Shown: positions 1-5,062, counted from the stretch's first letter. The stretch: DNA of 5,143 nucleotides from JAUSKF01 sp964355005 (GCA_964355005.1 CAYHBX010000045.1:1-5143), one strand, 5' to 3'. Program-made: numbers and translations. The notes: generated by a model from the sequence alone, not told the origin.

Positions 1-176
1 CCCCGTTTAGACTCACTCAACCGCGTATCCAAAACCCGCCCGATCTCGGGGATCTGATTCTGGAGCATAGACATACTCTGATCCGGCGCTTTCTCTTTCG
101 GCTTCAGTGCAAAATAAAGAACGGCGAACCCAATGATCAACACGACAACAATGATTCCGATAGATACAAGGTCCAT
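1..176 (-). CDS. rmuC: RmuC-family DNA recombination protein, N-terminal fragment
   Basis: The first 58 codons of a gene that runs off the left edge. Residues 5-23 form one hydrophobic helix, followed by a basic turn (KPKEK) and then a stretch reading MLQNQIPEIGRVLDTRLSES. A single N-terminal helix followed by a 'LQNQ…LDxxLxES' start of a long coiled coil is typical of RmuC proteins, especially those in Patescibacteria. RmuC proteins carry a predicted nuclease-like domain further downstream and limit DNA rearrangement at inverted repeats; that domain lies outside the window. The ATG at 174-176 is chosen because an in-frame TAG lies two codons upstream. There is no convincing Shine-Dalgarno, only AGG two bases before the ATG, and a -10-like hexamer sits 6 nt upstream. 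The identification depends on a short fragment; any membrane-anchored coiled-coil protein is the alternative. Confidence 0.72.
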   Translation of the reverse strand, partial: MDLVSIGIIVVVLIIGFAVLYFALKPKEKAPDQSMSMLQNQIPEIGRVLDTRLSESKR

Positions 177-182
177 AACCTA

Positions 183-188
183 ATGATA
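183..188 (-). promoter_or_regulatory. Probable -10 element of rmuC, leaderless arrangement
   Basis: Reads TATCAT on the minus strand (5 of 6 matches to TATAAT) and ends exactly 6 nt before the rmuC ATG. Transcription would be expected to start at or next to the ATG. No good -35 is visible; the expected place falls in the T tract of the upstream terminator. The same spacing occurs at tpiA. Confidence 0.45.
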
Positions 189-200
189 GCTGTTTGCATC

Positions 201-230
201 AAAAACAAAAAACCGAGCTTGCGCTCGGTT
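201..230 (-). terminator. Intrinsic terminator after the candidate variable-region gene
   Basis: On the minus strand a perfect 8-bp stem AACCGAGC / GCTCGGTT encloses the tetraloop GCAA (211-230). It is followed by a T-rich tract TTTTTTGTTTTT (to 201, counting the stem's last two T). The hairpin begins 17 nt after the stop codon of the 248-793 gene, so it should end that transcript before rmuC. The 8-bp stem with a 4-nt loop just past a possible DGR variable region could also act as a DNA hairpin; see findings. Confidence 0.85.
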
Positions 231-247
231 AGGTAAATTTTCTATTG

Positions 248-793
248 CTAGTTCGTTCGACGCCTGGGTTTAAAAACACAAACCAAACACATGTTACCAC
301 CCCAGTTATCGTGATCATTAAACGCCCAAAGACCAAAGCACCACCTTGTATAGAGCCAGTGAAGATATGGGATACTGCGATTGTCGTACAAATCTCGTCT
401 AACGGTTCCGGGAAACATTAAATAATAACCACGAAGTTTCTTCGGGATATTTTTCTGATGCTTCAAAACAAATTCCGCGTCAGGCTGACTAAAGTTTAAA
501 CCTATCTCCTCGGCTCTAGCCTTCATTACTACTGCTTTAATAGATTTTTCTCTACGCCCCAGAAAGGGAACCGGAATAAGGTTCCGAACCTGACGAATTG
601 AGGTGATGCGACAAGAACCATGCTGCACAAATTTCCAGTCCTCACCAATCATTTTTCGCATCTTCGTCGCTAACTCACCGCATGGATCTTTGGAAAGTAC
701 ATATTGAAGCCAGGGATCTGACGCAAGATTCGCCAGCGCTTTTGAATAATGGGGCTGTGCTACCCTCGCAGGACACGACGCTTTTGTTTTCAT
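248..793 (-). CDS. Hypothetical protein with a possible DGR-type variable C-terminus
   Basis: A 181-residue soluble protein with no signal peptide or membrane helix. Start choice: a GTG nine bases further upstream (800-802) is also open, but it overlaps the ribosome binding site AAGGAG (802-807), which sits 8 nt before the ATG at 791-793; the ATG is therefore preferred. The N-terminal two thirds are basic and mostly helical-looking, with no domain I can name. The segment at residues 106-130 (AEFVLKHQ…FPGT) leads into a C-terminal stretch of ~50 residues. That stretch is rich in Trp, Tyr, Asp, Asn and Gly, with Trp at 146, 151, 156 and 164, and it ends in a basic KPRRR tail. From memory, Patescibacteria encode families of hypothetical proteins with a similar 'FPGTV.R…PYL.W…RW…W…PRK' end, in which the positions between the Trp residues vary greatly. 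This suggests a target protein of a diversity-generating retroelement, but that is inference. The gene has its own promoter and terminator, so it is monocistronic. Confidence 0.8.
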   Translation of the reverse strand: MKTKASCPARVAQPHYSKALANLASDPWLQYVLSKDPCGELATKMRKMIGEDWKFVQHGSCRITSIRQVRNLIPVPFLGRREKSIKAVVMKARAEEIGLNFSQPDAEFVLKHQKNIPKKLRGYYLMFPGTVRRDLYDNRSIPYLHWLYTRWCFGLWAFNDHDNWGGNMCLVCVFKPRRRTN

Positions 794-801
794 CAGAATC
801 A

Positions 802-807
802 CTCCTT
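802..807 (-). promoter_or_regulatory. Ribosome binding site that fixes the start of the 248-793 gene
   Basis: AAGGAG on the minus strand, 8 nt before the ATG at 793. This is the best Shine-Dalgarno match in the window. It overlaps the alternative GTG start and so argues against it. Confidence 0.85.
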
Positions 808-822
808 AAAGAAACTGCCAAC

Positions 823-851
823 AGACTACCAGATTTAATATCATGTGTCAA
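823..851 (-). promoter_or_regulatory. Sigma70-type promoter of the 248-793 gene
   Basis: On the minus strand a perfect -35 TTGACA (846-851) is followed by a 17-bp spacer and the -10 hexamer TAGTCT (823-828; 3 of 6 matches, including the first TA and the last T). Transcription would start near 816, leaving a leader of about 22 nt that contains the AAGGAG site. Confidence 0.7.
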
Positions 852-890
852 TAGCGAAATAATTTTTGTCCCCCAACAACTCAATGATAA

Positions 891-904
891 AATTAGCGCT
901 AATT
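891..904. repeat. 14-bp perfect palindrome, possible operator
   Basis: AATTAGCGCTAATT is a perfect two-fold symmetric sequence lying 40 bp upstream of the TTGACA box of the 248-793 gene and directly after the T tract of the upstream RNA/terminator element. Its symmetry would suit a dimeric DNA-binding protein, but it could simply be AT-rich flanking sequence. No second copy was noticed in the window. Confidence 0.35.
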
Positions 905-1004
905 AAAAAACCGCCCTTTCGCCGTTGAGTAGATAGAAAGCGCAGACCTCACATCCGCGCATTCCACCCGCTCTTTAGCGATCCGGCGGCTTTTTAATTG
1001 TGTA
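905..1004 (-). ncRNA. Candidate structured small RNA ending in an intrinsic terminator
   Basis: On the minus strand, 985-995 (AAAAAGCCGCC) pairs with 905-915 (GGCGGTTTTTT) in an 11-bp closing stem with one G·U pair. Inside are two hairpins. One has a 4-bp stem CGCT/AGCG with loop AAAG (969-980). The other has a 7-bp stem with one G·U and a 7-nt loop (940-960). Both wobble pairs are G·U only when the minus strand is the RNA; on the plus strand they would be A/C mismatches. An extended -10 (TGCTATACT, 1011-1019) would start transcription near 1004, giving an RNA of about 100 nt that ends in six T. It has no T-loop consensus and is not a tRNA, and I do not recognise it as SRP RNA or a known riboswitch. 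At minimum it serves as the terminator of the unit ending at 1027. Confidence 0.45.
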
Positions 1005-1010
1005 ATTACC

Positions 1011-1019
1011 AGTATAGCA
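1011..1019 (-). promoter_or_regulatory. Extended -10 upstream of the candidate small RNA
   Basis: The minus strand reads TGCTATACT: TG, one base, then TATACT (5 of 6 to TATAAT). It lies 8 nt after the stop codon of the membrane protein gene. No clear -35 exists at 16-18 bp, as is usual for extended -10 promoters. It differs from the extended -10 of tpiA by one base. Confidence 0.45.
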
Positions 1020-1026
1020 GATGACT

Positions 1027-1575
1027 TTAAACCAGGTTGTGGAAAACTGCCGCGACTATCAAAATACCGGTAAAATTAGCGAAATAAGACAAAACCACAA
1101 AATACGGCAACCGAACTTCCGAAAGTCCCATCAGCGCCAGCCCCAACTCGTCCGGTAATGGCGAAGCGATGATCAGAAATCCTCCCAGCGTCATCAACGC
1201 CCTTACGTGAGGCCGGTGATAAAATCTGATCAGTTTTTTCAAGTGATACCGGGTCAGAATTTTTTCAATATCCTTTTCTTCATTATTCAGGATCACGTTG
1301 GAAATAAGCAGATCGGCCAATACTCCGCCAATCGCCCCGATCGCCGCCAGCAAAATGAACGGCTGGGTCTGGGATAGTTCGCCCAAAGCCAGCGCCGCCG
1401 GCACCGCGGTCAGCGCGGAGGTATAAAAAAGACCGGCCACGAATATCGCGATTAGAGAAAACCCCTTCGACCAACCGATGATCAGACTAAAAACGCCAAG
1501 GCGCGACAGTAAAACTGCCGCGCCTATGCCGACCGCTAATATCAGCAGATGACGAATGATCGGACTCCGCAACAC
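1027..1575 (-). CDS. Polytopic membrane protein, VTT/DedA (SNARE-associated)-like
   Basis: A 182-residue integral membrane protein with about five hydrophobic segments (roughly residues 8-27, 38-63, 73-95, 126-140 and 156-178). Between the third and fourth lies a charged cytosolic-looking stretch (NNEEKDIEKIL…RFYHRPHVR). The pattern of a 'GxxxAD' helix, a charged linker, then 'GGFLIIASPLPDELGLALMG' and a final Gly-containing helix recalls the VTT/DedA superfamily of putative lipid or ion transporters. The match is loose and the substrate is unknown. The start is GTG at 1573-1575, sharing one base with the TAG of the upstream gene (TAGTG), which implies translational coupling. An in-frame TGA lies a short way upstream, no ATG lies between, and no strong Shine-Dalgarno is present. 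A TTG at codon 2 is the only close alternative. It is probably the last gene of a three-gene unit. Confidence 0.8.
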   Translation of the reverse strand: MLRSPIIRHLLILAVGIGAAVLLSRLGVFSLIIGWSKGFSLIAIFVAGLFYTSALTAVPAALALGELSQTQPFILLAAIGAIGGVLADLLISNVILNNEEKDIEKILTRYHLKKLIRFYHRPHVRALMTLGGFLIIASPLPDELGLALMGLSEVRLPYFVVLSYFANFTGILIVAAVFHNLV

Positions 1576-1772
1576 TAGAGTTGATTCAAGCCCGCTTCAA
1601 CGTCCTGAAATTCTTTGTCCAGATCGCCCAAATCAATGCCGTTTAACTCTTGGGCGATGGCTTCCGGAGAATCGGAAGGAGCGACTGCCGGCGTTTGTCC
1701 GACAGAGGACCAGACCAGCCAGATCGCTAAAGCAATGACGGCCAAGACAATGAGGATAGTTAGTTTTTTCAT
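1575..1772 (-). CDS. Small membrane-anchored protein of unknown function
   Basis: A 65-residue protein: a Lys-rich start (MKK), one hydrophobic helix at residues 4-22, then a short Pro/Ser/Ala linker and an acidic amphipathic tail (LNGIDLGDLDKEFQDVEAGL). The first half can be read as a membrane anchor or an uncleaved signal peptide, which would place the acidic tail outside the cytoplasm. Small proteins with a similar 'DLDxEFxxxxxxLN' end occur, as I recall, next to secreted coiled-coil proteins in Parcubacteria; the function is unknown. It starts 20 nt after the coiled-coil gene, with no good ribosome binding site, and its stop overlaps the next start. A real gene is favoured by this packing and by its clear topology. 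Confidence 0.75.
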   Translation of the reverse strand: MKKLTILIVLAVIALAIWLVWSSVGQTPAVAPSDSPEAIAQELNGIDLGDLDKEFQDVEAGLNQL

Positions 1773-1792
1773 GATATTTAAGTTAATTGTTT

Positions 1793-2698
1793 TTATGGAG
1801 TGGTTGTGGCCGGAGTGGTTGTCGGAGTACTGGTGGCGACATCATCAGAATCGTCGTCGTCATCACGACCCTTGTCGATTTGGGCCAAAGCAACTGCCGC
1901 TTTTCTAACCGCGTCATGAGCGGCCTTCACTGCTTCGTGAATCTTTCTAAGATCCGCTTTTAGCGCGTCGTGAGCGGCCTTTACGGCGGCTCGCAATCCC
2001 ACTTCGGTAGTGACGGTGATCGTATAAGTCTTACCGGCCTGCGCCTTTACCGCGACTTCCGCCGAGGCAATCGCGGCTTTAGCGGCACCAATAGCGGCGC
2101 GAACAGAAGTAACATCCAAGCCACGCTCCGCGGCCTTATCGGTCCTTCCTACGATCCGCTCCACCATATCACTCAATTTTTCCAAAACGTTCAGATAGTG
2201 GTCAGTCCGGTTTTCATTGATCTCATCCAAACGGCGATCCAACTTTTCAACGGTTTCTTTCTTTTTCTCATCCCGAACTACTTTCAAGCGCTCTTTCAGC
2301 TGTTCACGCTTGGTTTCAATTTGAGTCTTCAGGGCTTCTCGCTTGGTTTCAATTTCTTTACGAAGCATTTCTCGCTTAGCCTTCAATTCCTCTTTAGCCT
2401 TTTCTCGCAAATCCTTGATCTCGTCCTTAACTTCCGCTCGCGCTTCTTTCACCTCTCTACCGAGCTCTTTGGTTATCTTTACCGGAGCATACTGACGCTT
2501 GCCGGATGACTGACCGGTGGCCGCCTCCCGCTTGCCGGATGCCTGGCCGCTGGCTGAATCCCGCGGCGACTTAACTTCCGTGGCGGTCGTTACCTCCACC
2601 TCGGTCGACACCGTAGTCCCCAACTCTTCTCCGCGGACTAACCCCGGAGCAACGACCGTTGCCAACAAACTAACACTGACAATTAATTTTTTAATCAT
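1793..2698 (-). CDS. Secreted alanine/lysine-rich coiled-coil protein
   Basis: A 301-residue exported protein of unknown function. Residues 1-23 look like a Sec signal peptide (KK, hydrophobic core, cut probable near VRG-EE). A Ser/Thr/Gly-rich stretch follows with two copies of GQ(A/S)SGKR (51-57 and 62-68). Residues ~77-160 are a highly charged long helix with 11-residue repeats KRExLxxxIET (108-118, 119-129, and a degenerate third copy at 130-140). Residues ~195-275 are Ala-rich helices with an 18-residue duplication (VKAAHDA at 239-245 and 257-263). The end is an acidic patch (RDDDDDSDD) and a Thr/Pro tail. This composition suits a periplasmic or surface-exposed rod. No enzyme motif, LPXTG or lipobox is seen. 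It has its own promoter, but no Shine-Dalgarno close to the ATG. It leads the unit with the 65-residue and VTT-like membrane proteins, suggesting an envelope role. Confidence 0.85.
   Translation of the reverse strand: MIKKLIVSVSLLATVVAPGLVRGEELGTTVSTEVEVTTATEVKSPRDSASGQASGKREAATGQSSGKRQYAPVKITKELGREVKEARAEVKDEIKDLREKAKEELKAKREMLRKEIETKREALKTQIETKREQLKERLKVVRDEKKKETVEKLDRRLDEINENRTDHYLNVLEKLSDMVERIVGRTDKAAERGLDVTSVRAAIGAAKAAIASAEVAVKAQAGKTYTITVTTEVGLRAAVKAAHDALKADLRKIHEAVKAAHDAVRKAAVALAQIDKGRDDDDDSDDVATSTPTTTPATTTP
2307..2355. repeat. 33-bp-offset direct repeat inside the coiled-coil gene
   Basis: CGCTTGGTTTCAATTT occurs at 2307-2322 and again at 2340-2355, exactly 33 bp apart, encoding the 11-residue helical repeat KRExLxxxIET. 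The near-identical DNA points to recent duplication rather than only protein-level constraint. Confidence 0.8.
2496..2554. repeat. 33-bp tandem duplication encoding GQ(A/S)SGKR
   Basis: CGCTTGCCGGATG occurs at 2496-2508 and at 2529-2541, 33 bp apart, and the next dozen bases also match with a few changes. It encodes the two copies of the 11-residue Ser/Gly/Lys-rich unit just after the signal peptide region. Confidence 0.8.
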
Positions 2699-2743
2699 TT
2701 TTTGTTTTTAATTGGATCGAACCTTTTATTTATGTTTATATTT

Positions 2744-2771
2744 ATTATATCGAACTCTTCAAAAATTCCAA
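2744..2771 (-). promoter_or_regulatory. Promoter of the coiled-coil / small protein / VTT-like unit
   Basis: On the minus strand TTGGAA (2766-2771, 4 of 6 to TTGACA), a 16-bp spacer and a perfect TATAAT (2744-2749). The -10 overlaps the TAA stop of the hydrolase. Transcription would start near 2737, giving a leader of about 39 nt. The leader contains AAAAGG, but that is too far from the ATG (about 25 nt) to be an ordinary ribosome binding site. Confidence 0.65.
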
Positions 2772-3395
2772 AATCTTTGAAGCGGCTTGGGGCAGAAGGT
2801 CCGTCCCGTGCCCGCCTTGGTCGAAAATAACTAGTTCTTTTTCGACGTCGGCAGGCACAAAACTAACCACCCTCGTATTAACTGACGCATTACTCCCCCC
2901 ATTTCTTACATCATCCTCACTTGCGAACATCAATAATTTTTGATCAGGTTGAAGCTTTGCCAGCATCGGCACGATCCGAATTCCCCGGTAGCTCTCCCCG
3001 GCCGATAAACAAACCGCTCTTTTAATTTCGGAATGATCGGCTAAATACCAAATTGCCAAATTCGCCCCGATAGACGCCCCGATCAAAATTATTTTTTTCG
3101 GTTCCGCGCCTTTTTGTTTTAGAAACTCTACCGCCGCTTCCACGTCTTTAATGCTTTGTTGATGTTCTTCATCGGAAAAAGCGTTATATCCCTCCGGCCC
3201 GCCATCGGATTGGCCATGCCCGCGCAAATCGATCGCAATACTCGCAAATCCGTTTTGAGCCGCGGATCCGGCGAACTCCCTCCAAGACTCCTTCGCCGCC
3301 GACATCATGTGGACTAAAACTAAATACCCCGCCGGCTTCTCGGCGGGATACCAATCATAAGCAATATTCACTCCATCAGAAGTAGTTAGGGTCAT
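2745..3395 (-). CDS. Alpha/beta hydrolase (esterase / dienelactone hydrolase-like)
   Basis: A 216-residue cytosolic serine hydrolase, short for the fold and without a large cap domain. Motifs in order: beta-strand LVLVHMM (26-31) with the oxyanion region; IDLRGHGQSDG (55-65), typical of the family; the nucleophile elbow GASIG (106-110) with Ser108; a probable acid at Asp161 in MFASEDD; and the catalytic His196 in GGHGTD. The full triad is present, so the enzyme should be active on an ester or thioester. The natural substrate cannot be read from sequence. The ATG at 3393-3395 has no Shine-Dalgarno and lies just after an imperfect inverted repeat. Dienelactone hydrolase or acyl-protein thioesterase relatives are the closest named alternatives; a lipase is less likely given the lack of a signal peptide. 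Confidence 0.88.
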   Translation of the reverse strand: MTLTTSDGVNIAYDWYPAEKPAGYLVLVHMMSAAKESWREFAGSAAQNGFASIAIDLRGHGQSDGGPEGYNAFSDEEHQQSIKDVEAAVEFLKQKGAEPKKIILIGASIGANLAIWYLADHSEIKRAVCLSAGESYRGIRIVPMLAKLQPDQKLLMFASEDDVRNGGSNASVNTRVVSFVPADVEKELVIFDQGGHGTDLLPQAASKILEFLKSSI

Positions 3396-3400
3396 GAATA

Positions 3401-3480
3401 ATGAATTAAGAATAACGAATAACGCTCGGTTCGGGAATAGAACGAACCCGTTTTCACATAATTCATAATTCTTACTTCGT
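3401..3480. repeat. Imperfect inverted repeat between the SIMPL and hydrolase genes
   Basis: The arms share TAAGAAT (3407-3413) with ATTCTTA (3468-3474), nearby GAAT/ATTC blocks, and an inner 6-bp stem GGTTCG/CGAACC (3428-3433 and 3443-3448) around a 9-nt loop. Pairing is interrupted, with arms of about 35 nt. It occupies most of the gap between the two genes. It has no T tract on the minus strand, so it is not a standard terminator. Confidence 0.5.
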
Positions 3481-3493
3481 AATTCGCCCCCTC

Positions 3494-4264
3494 CTACCAG
3501 ATTTCGTAGATAACACTCACATTCACCGTAACTTCCTGCGTGCCGGGTTCAATACTCGGAACCGGAGGCAAAGCCATATCCCCTCCACGACCATAAGCCA
3601 TCGCTTCCTTAGCATAGATCGGACCCGGATATCCTCCGCCATATTCATTGAAAGTAACTACCCGCTTTAAGCGAACGCCATTGTATCTGGCCATCTCTTC
3701 CGCTTTTGCCCGCGCTTCGGCAAACGCCTCCTGACGAGCTTCGTTCAGGAATTTATCCGGATCTTCAACGCTGAAACTGACGCCATTGATCTGATTGATG
3801 CCCAGCGACGGCAAACCGGCCAGCAAAGTAGCAACTTTCTGCAGATCGCGAACTTTAATGATCACCGATTGATTCAAAGTGTAGCCATCAATATAGCTAA
3901 TCTGCTTTTTATCATCCCAGCGGTAATTCGGGTTCAGACTATAATCGCTGGTCTTGATATCTTTCGCGTCCACGCCTTGAGCTTTAACATAATCAATCGC
4001 CTTGGTGATCTTGGCGTTATTTTCATTCTGCAATTGCACCGGATCTTTTCCCTGCGCCACCACCGAGAAAGAAAGGGTCGCCAAATCCGGCGCCACTACC
4101 GCCTTTCCGTCAGCGGAAATACTGATCGTGCGGGCAGGATACAAAGCCGAACTCTGCTTCCAGACCGCTTTCCCGGCTACCAATAAAAACAAACCGAGAA
4201 CGACCAAAACTATATTCAGAATGACCCAGAACCAGGACTTATGTTGTTCAAATTTATTTGGCAT
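3494..4264 (-). CDS. SIMPL-domain (DUF541, YggE-like) membrane-anchored protein
   Basis: A 256-residue protein with a short basic N-terminus, one membrane helix (about residues 11-31), and an extracytoplasmic SIMPL domain from about residue 45 to the end. The diagnostic opening is ISISADGKAVVAPDLATLSF (47-66), followed by 'SVVAQGKDPVQLQNENNAKI', 'IKTSDYSLNPNY' (103-114), 'GYTLNQSVIIKVRDLQKV', 'GVSFSVEDPDKFLNEARQEA' (161-180), and a final strand ending QEVTVNVSVIYEI. These are the standard blocks of the family. YggE homologues have been linked to oxidative stress tolerance, but the biochemical role is unsettled; a dedicated function in this organism is unknown. The region at 208-232 is Gly/Tyr-rich and probably a loop. 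An AAGGA site lies 2 nt before the ATG, closer than usual. An AT-rich spacer separates it from tpiA. Confidence 0.9.
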   Translation of the reverse strand: MPNKFEQHKSWFWVILNIVLVVLGLFLLVAGKAVWKQSSALYPARTISISADGKAVVAPDLATLSFSVVAQGKDPVQLQNENNAKITKAIDYVKAQGVDAKDIKTSDYSLNPNYRWDDKKQISYIDGYTLNQSVIIKVRDLQKVATLLAGLPSLGINQINGVSFSVEDPDKFLNEARQEAFAEARAKAEEMARYNGVRLKRVVTFNEYGGGYPGPIYAKEAMAYGRGGDMALPPVPSIEPGTQEVTVNVSVIYEIW

Positions 4265-4339
4265 GTTCCTTAATTTTTAATTACTAATTACTAATTTCTA
4301 AACAAATTCAAAATTCTAATTTTACAAATTTTAAATTAT
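4265..4339. repeat. AT-rich low-complexity intergenic spacer
   Basis: Almost entirely A/T, with tandem TAATTAC units (4278-4284 and 4285-4291, then a partial third) followed by AAATT/AATTT variants in both orientations. It lies between the tpiA stop and the SIMPL start. It may hold an AT-rich promoter for the SIMPL gene, but no single -35/-10 pair stands out. Such spacers are frequent between genes in Parcubacteria. Confidence 0.6.
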
Positions 4340-5056
4340 TCAGTATTTCGCGGCGATTTTAACGATTTCCTTTATTTCTTCGCCGCGCAGGCTGGCTCCC
4401 CCGACTAGGGCGCCTTCAATTTCATTATATTTCAAAAATTCTTCCGCGTTAGCCGCCTTTACCGATCCTCCATATATACAGCGAACCTTCAGATTCAATC
4501 TTCCTGCCGTCTCTTGAATTAATTTTACCATTTTCAGCATATTCTCCGGCGTGTCCGGATTTCCCGTTCCGATCGCCCAGATCGGTTCATAAGCAACGAT
4601 AATCTCAGACGTAATACCGGCAATGCGGGAGAGTCCGATTCGCACTTCCTGTTCTATGACTTCCACCGCTTTATTTTTATCCTTCTGCTCGCGGGTCTCG
4701 CCGACACACAAGATCGGGATCAGTCCATCTTTAACCGCCGCGGCCACTTTTTTCGCCACCATCTCATCCGTCTCGCCTAAGTTCATACGACGTTCGGAGT
4801 GCCCGATTATTACATATTCAACGCAAAGCCCCTTCAACTGCGTGCCGGAAACTTCACCGGTATAAGCGCCCGATTCTTCCCAAAACAAGTCCTGCGCGCC
4901 CAGCTTCGCCTTCTTTATAATAGAAGCAACGAATTCCAGAAACGGAAACGGCGGGGCAATCACTAATCCTTTAACGTCACTTTCCTTGGCCAGCTTTTTG
5001 GCATCCGCGGAACTGCTCGGGTTTAATTTCCAATTCGCGATGATGATTTTTGACAT
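4340..5056 (-). CDS. tpiA: Triosephosphate isomerase
   Basis: A 238-residue glycolytic enzyme that interconverts dihydroxyacetone phosphate and glyceraldehyde 3-phosphate in the cytosol. All catalytic features are visible: NWK with Asn8 and Lys10, IGHSERR with His86, AYEPIWAIGTG with the general base Glu157 and the mobile loop 6 that follows, YGGSVK (195-200) and GALVGGASL (216-224) for phosphate binding. The length is slightly below the usual ~250 residues, mainly through short helices, and no key residue is missing. The ATG at 5054-5056 gives the canonical 'KIIIANWK' start. An extended -10 ends 6 nt upstream and there is no Shine-Dalgarno, so the message is probably leaderless. It follows a tRNA gene and its terminator, so it has independent transcription. 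Confidence 0.97.
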   Translation of the reverse strand: MSKIIIANWKLNPSSSADAKKLAKESDVKGLVIAPPFPFLEFVASIIKKAKLGAQDLFWEESGAYTGEVSGTQLKGLCVEYVIIGHSERRMNLGETDEMVAKKVAAAVKDGLIPILCVGETREQKDKNKAVEVIEQEVRIGLSRIAGITSEIIVAYEPIWAIGTGNPDTPENMLKMVKLIQETAGRLNLKVRCIYGGSVKAANAEEFLKYNEIEGALVGGASLRGEEIKEIVKIAAKY

Positions 5057-5062
5057 AGATTA

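Noticed and set aside
800..802. GTG as start of the 248-793 gene, adding three residues
   Set aside because: It overlaps the AAGGAG ribosome binding site, which is ideally spaced for the ATG at 793.
682..906. A 74-codon open frame on the plus strand overlapping the start of the 248-793 gene
   Set aside because: It lies opposite a gene with a clear promoter and ribosome binding site, covers that promoter, and has no recognisable motif or ribosome binding site of its own.
905..995. A tRNA or pseudo-tRNA in the structured intergenic element
   Set aside because: There is no T-loop consensus, no 7-bp acceptor plus cloverleaf arrangement, and the stems do not have tRNA spacing.
905..1004. A DGR template repeat for the neighbouring variable-looking gene
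   Set aside because: By eye it shares no extended similarity with 248-415, and it lacks the A-rich AAY codon pattern.
905..1004. Hammerhead or other known small ribozyme
   Set aside because: GAAA is present but the CUGAUGA core is absent on either strand, and no other ribozyme consensus could be matched.
1615..1908. Plus-strand open frames across the small-protein gene and the coiled-coil end
   Set aside because: They have no motif or ribosome binding site and are antisense to a tightly packed minus-strand unit.
1970..2509. A 179-codon open frame on the plus strand with many Phe/Leu residues
   Set aside because: It is the antisense of Lys/Glu-rich coiled-coil codons, which produce long Phe/Leu-rich open frames; the minus-strand protein has a signal peptide, promoter and domain-like order.
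3869..4280. Two plus-strand open frames opposite the SIMPL gene
   Set aside because: The minus strand encodes a complete, recognisable family member; the opposite frames have no recognisable content.
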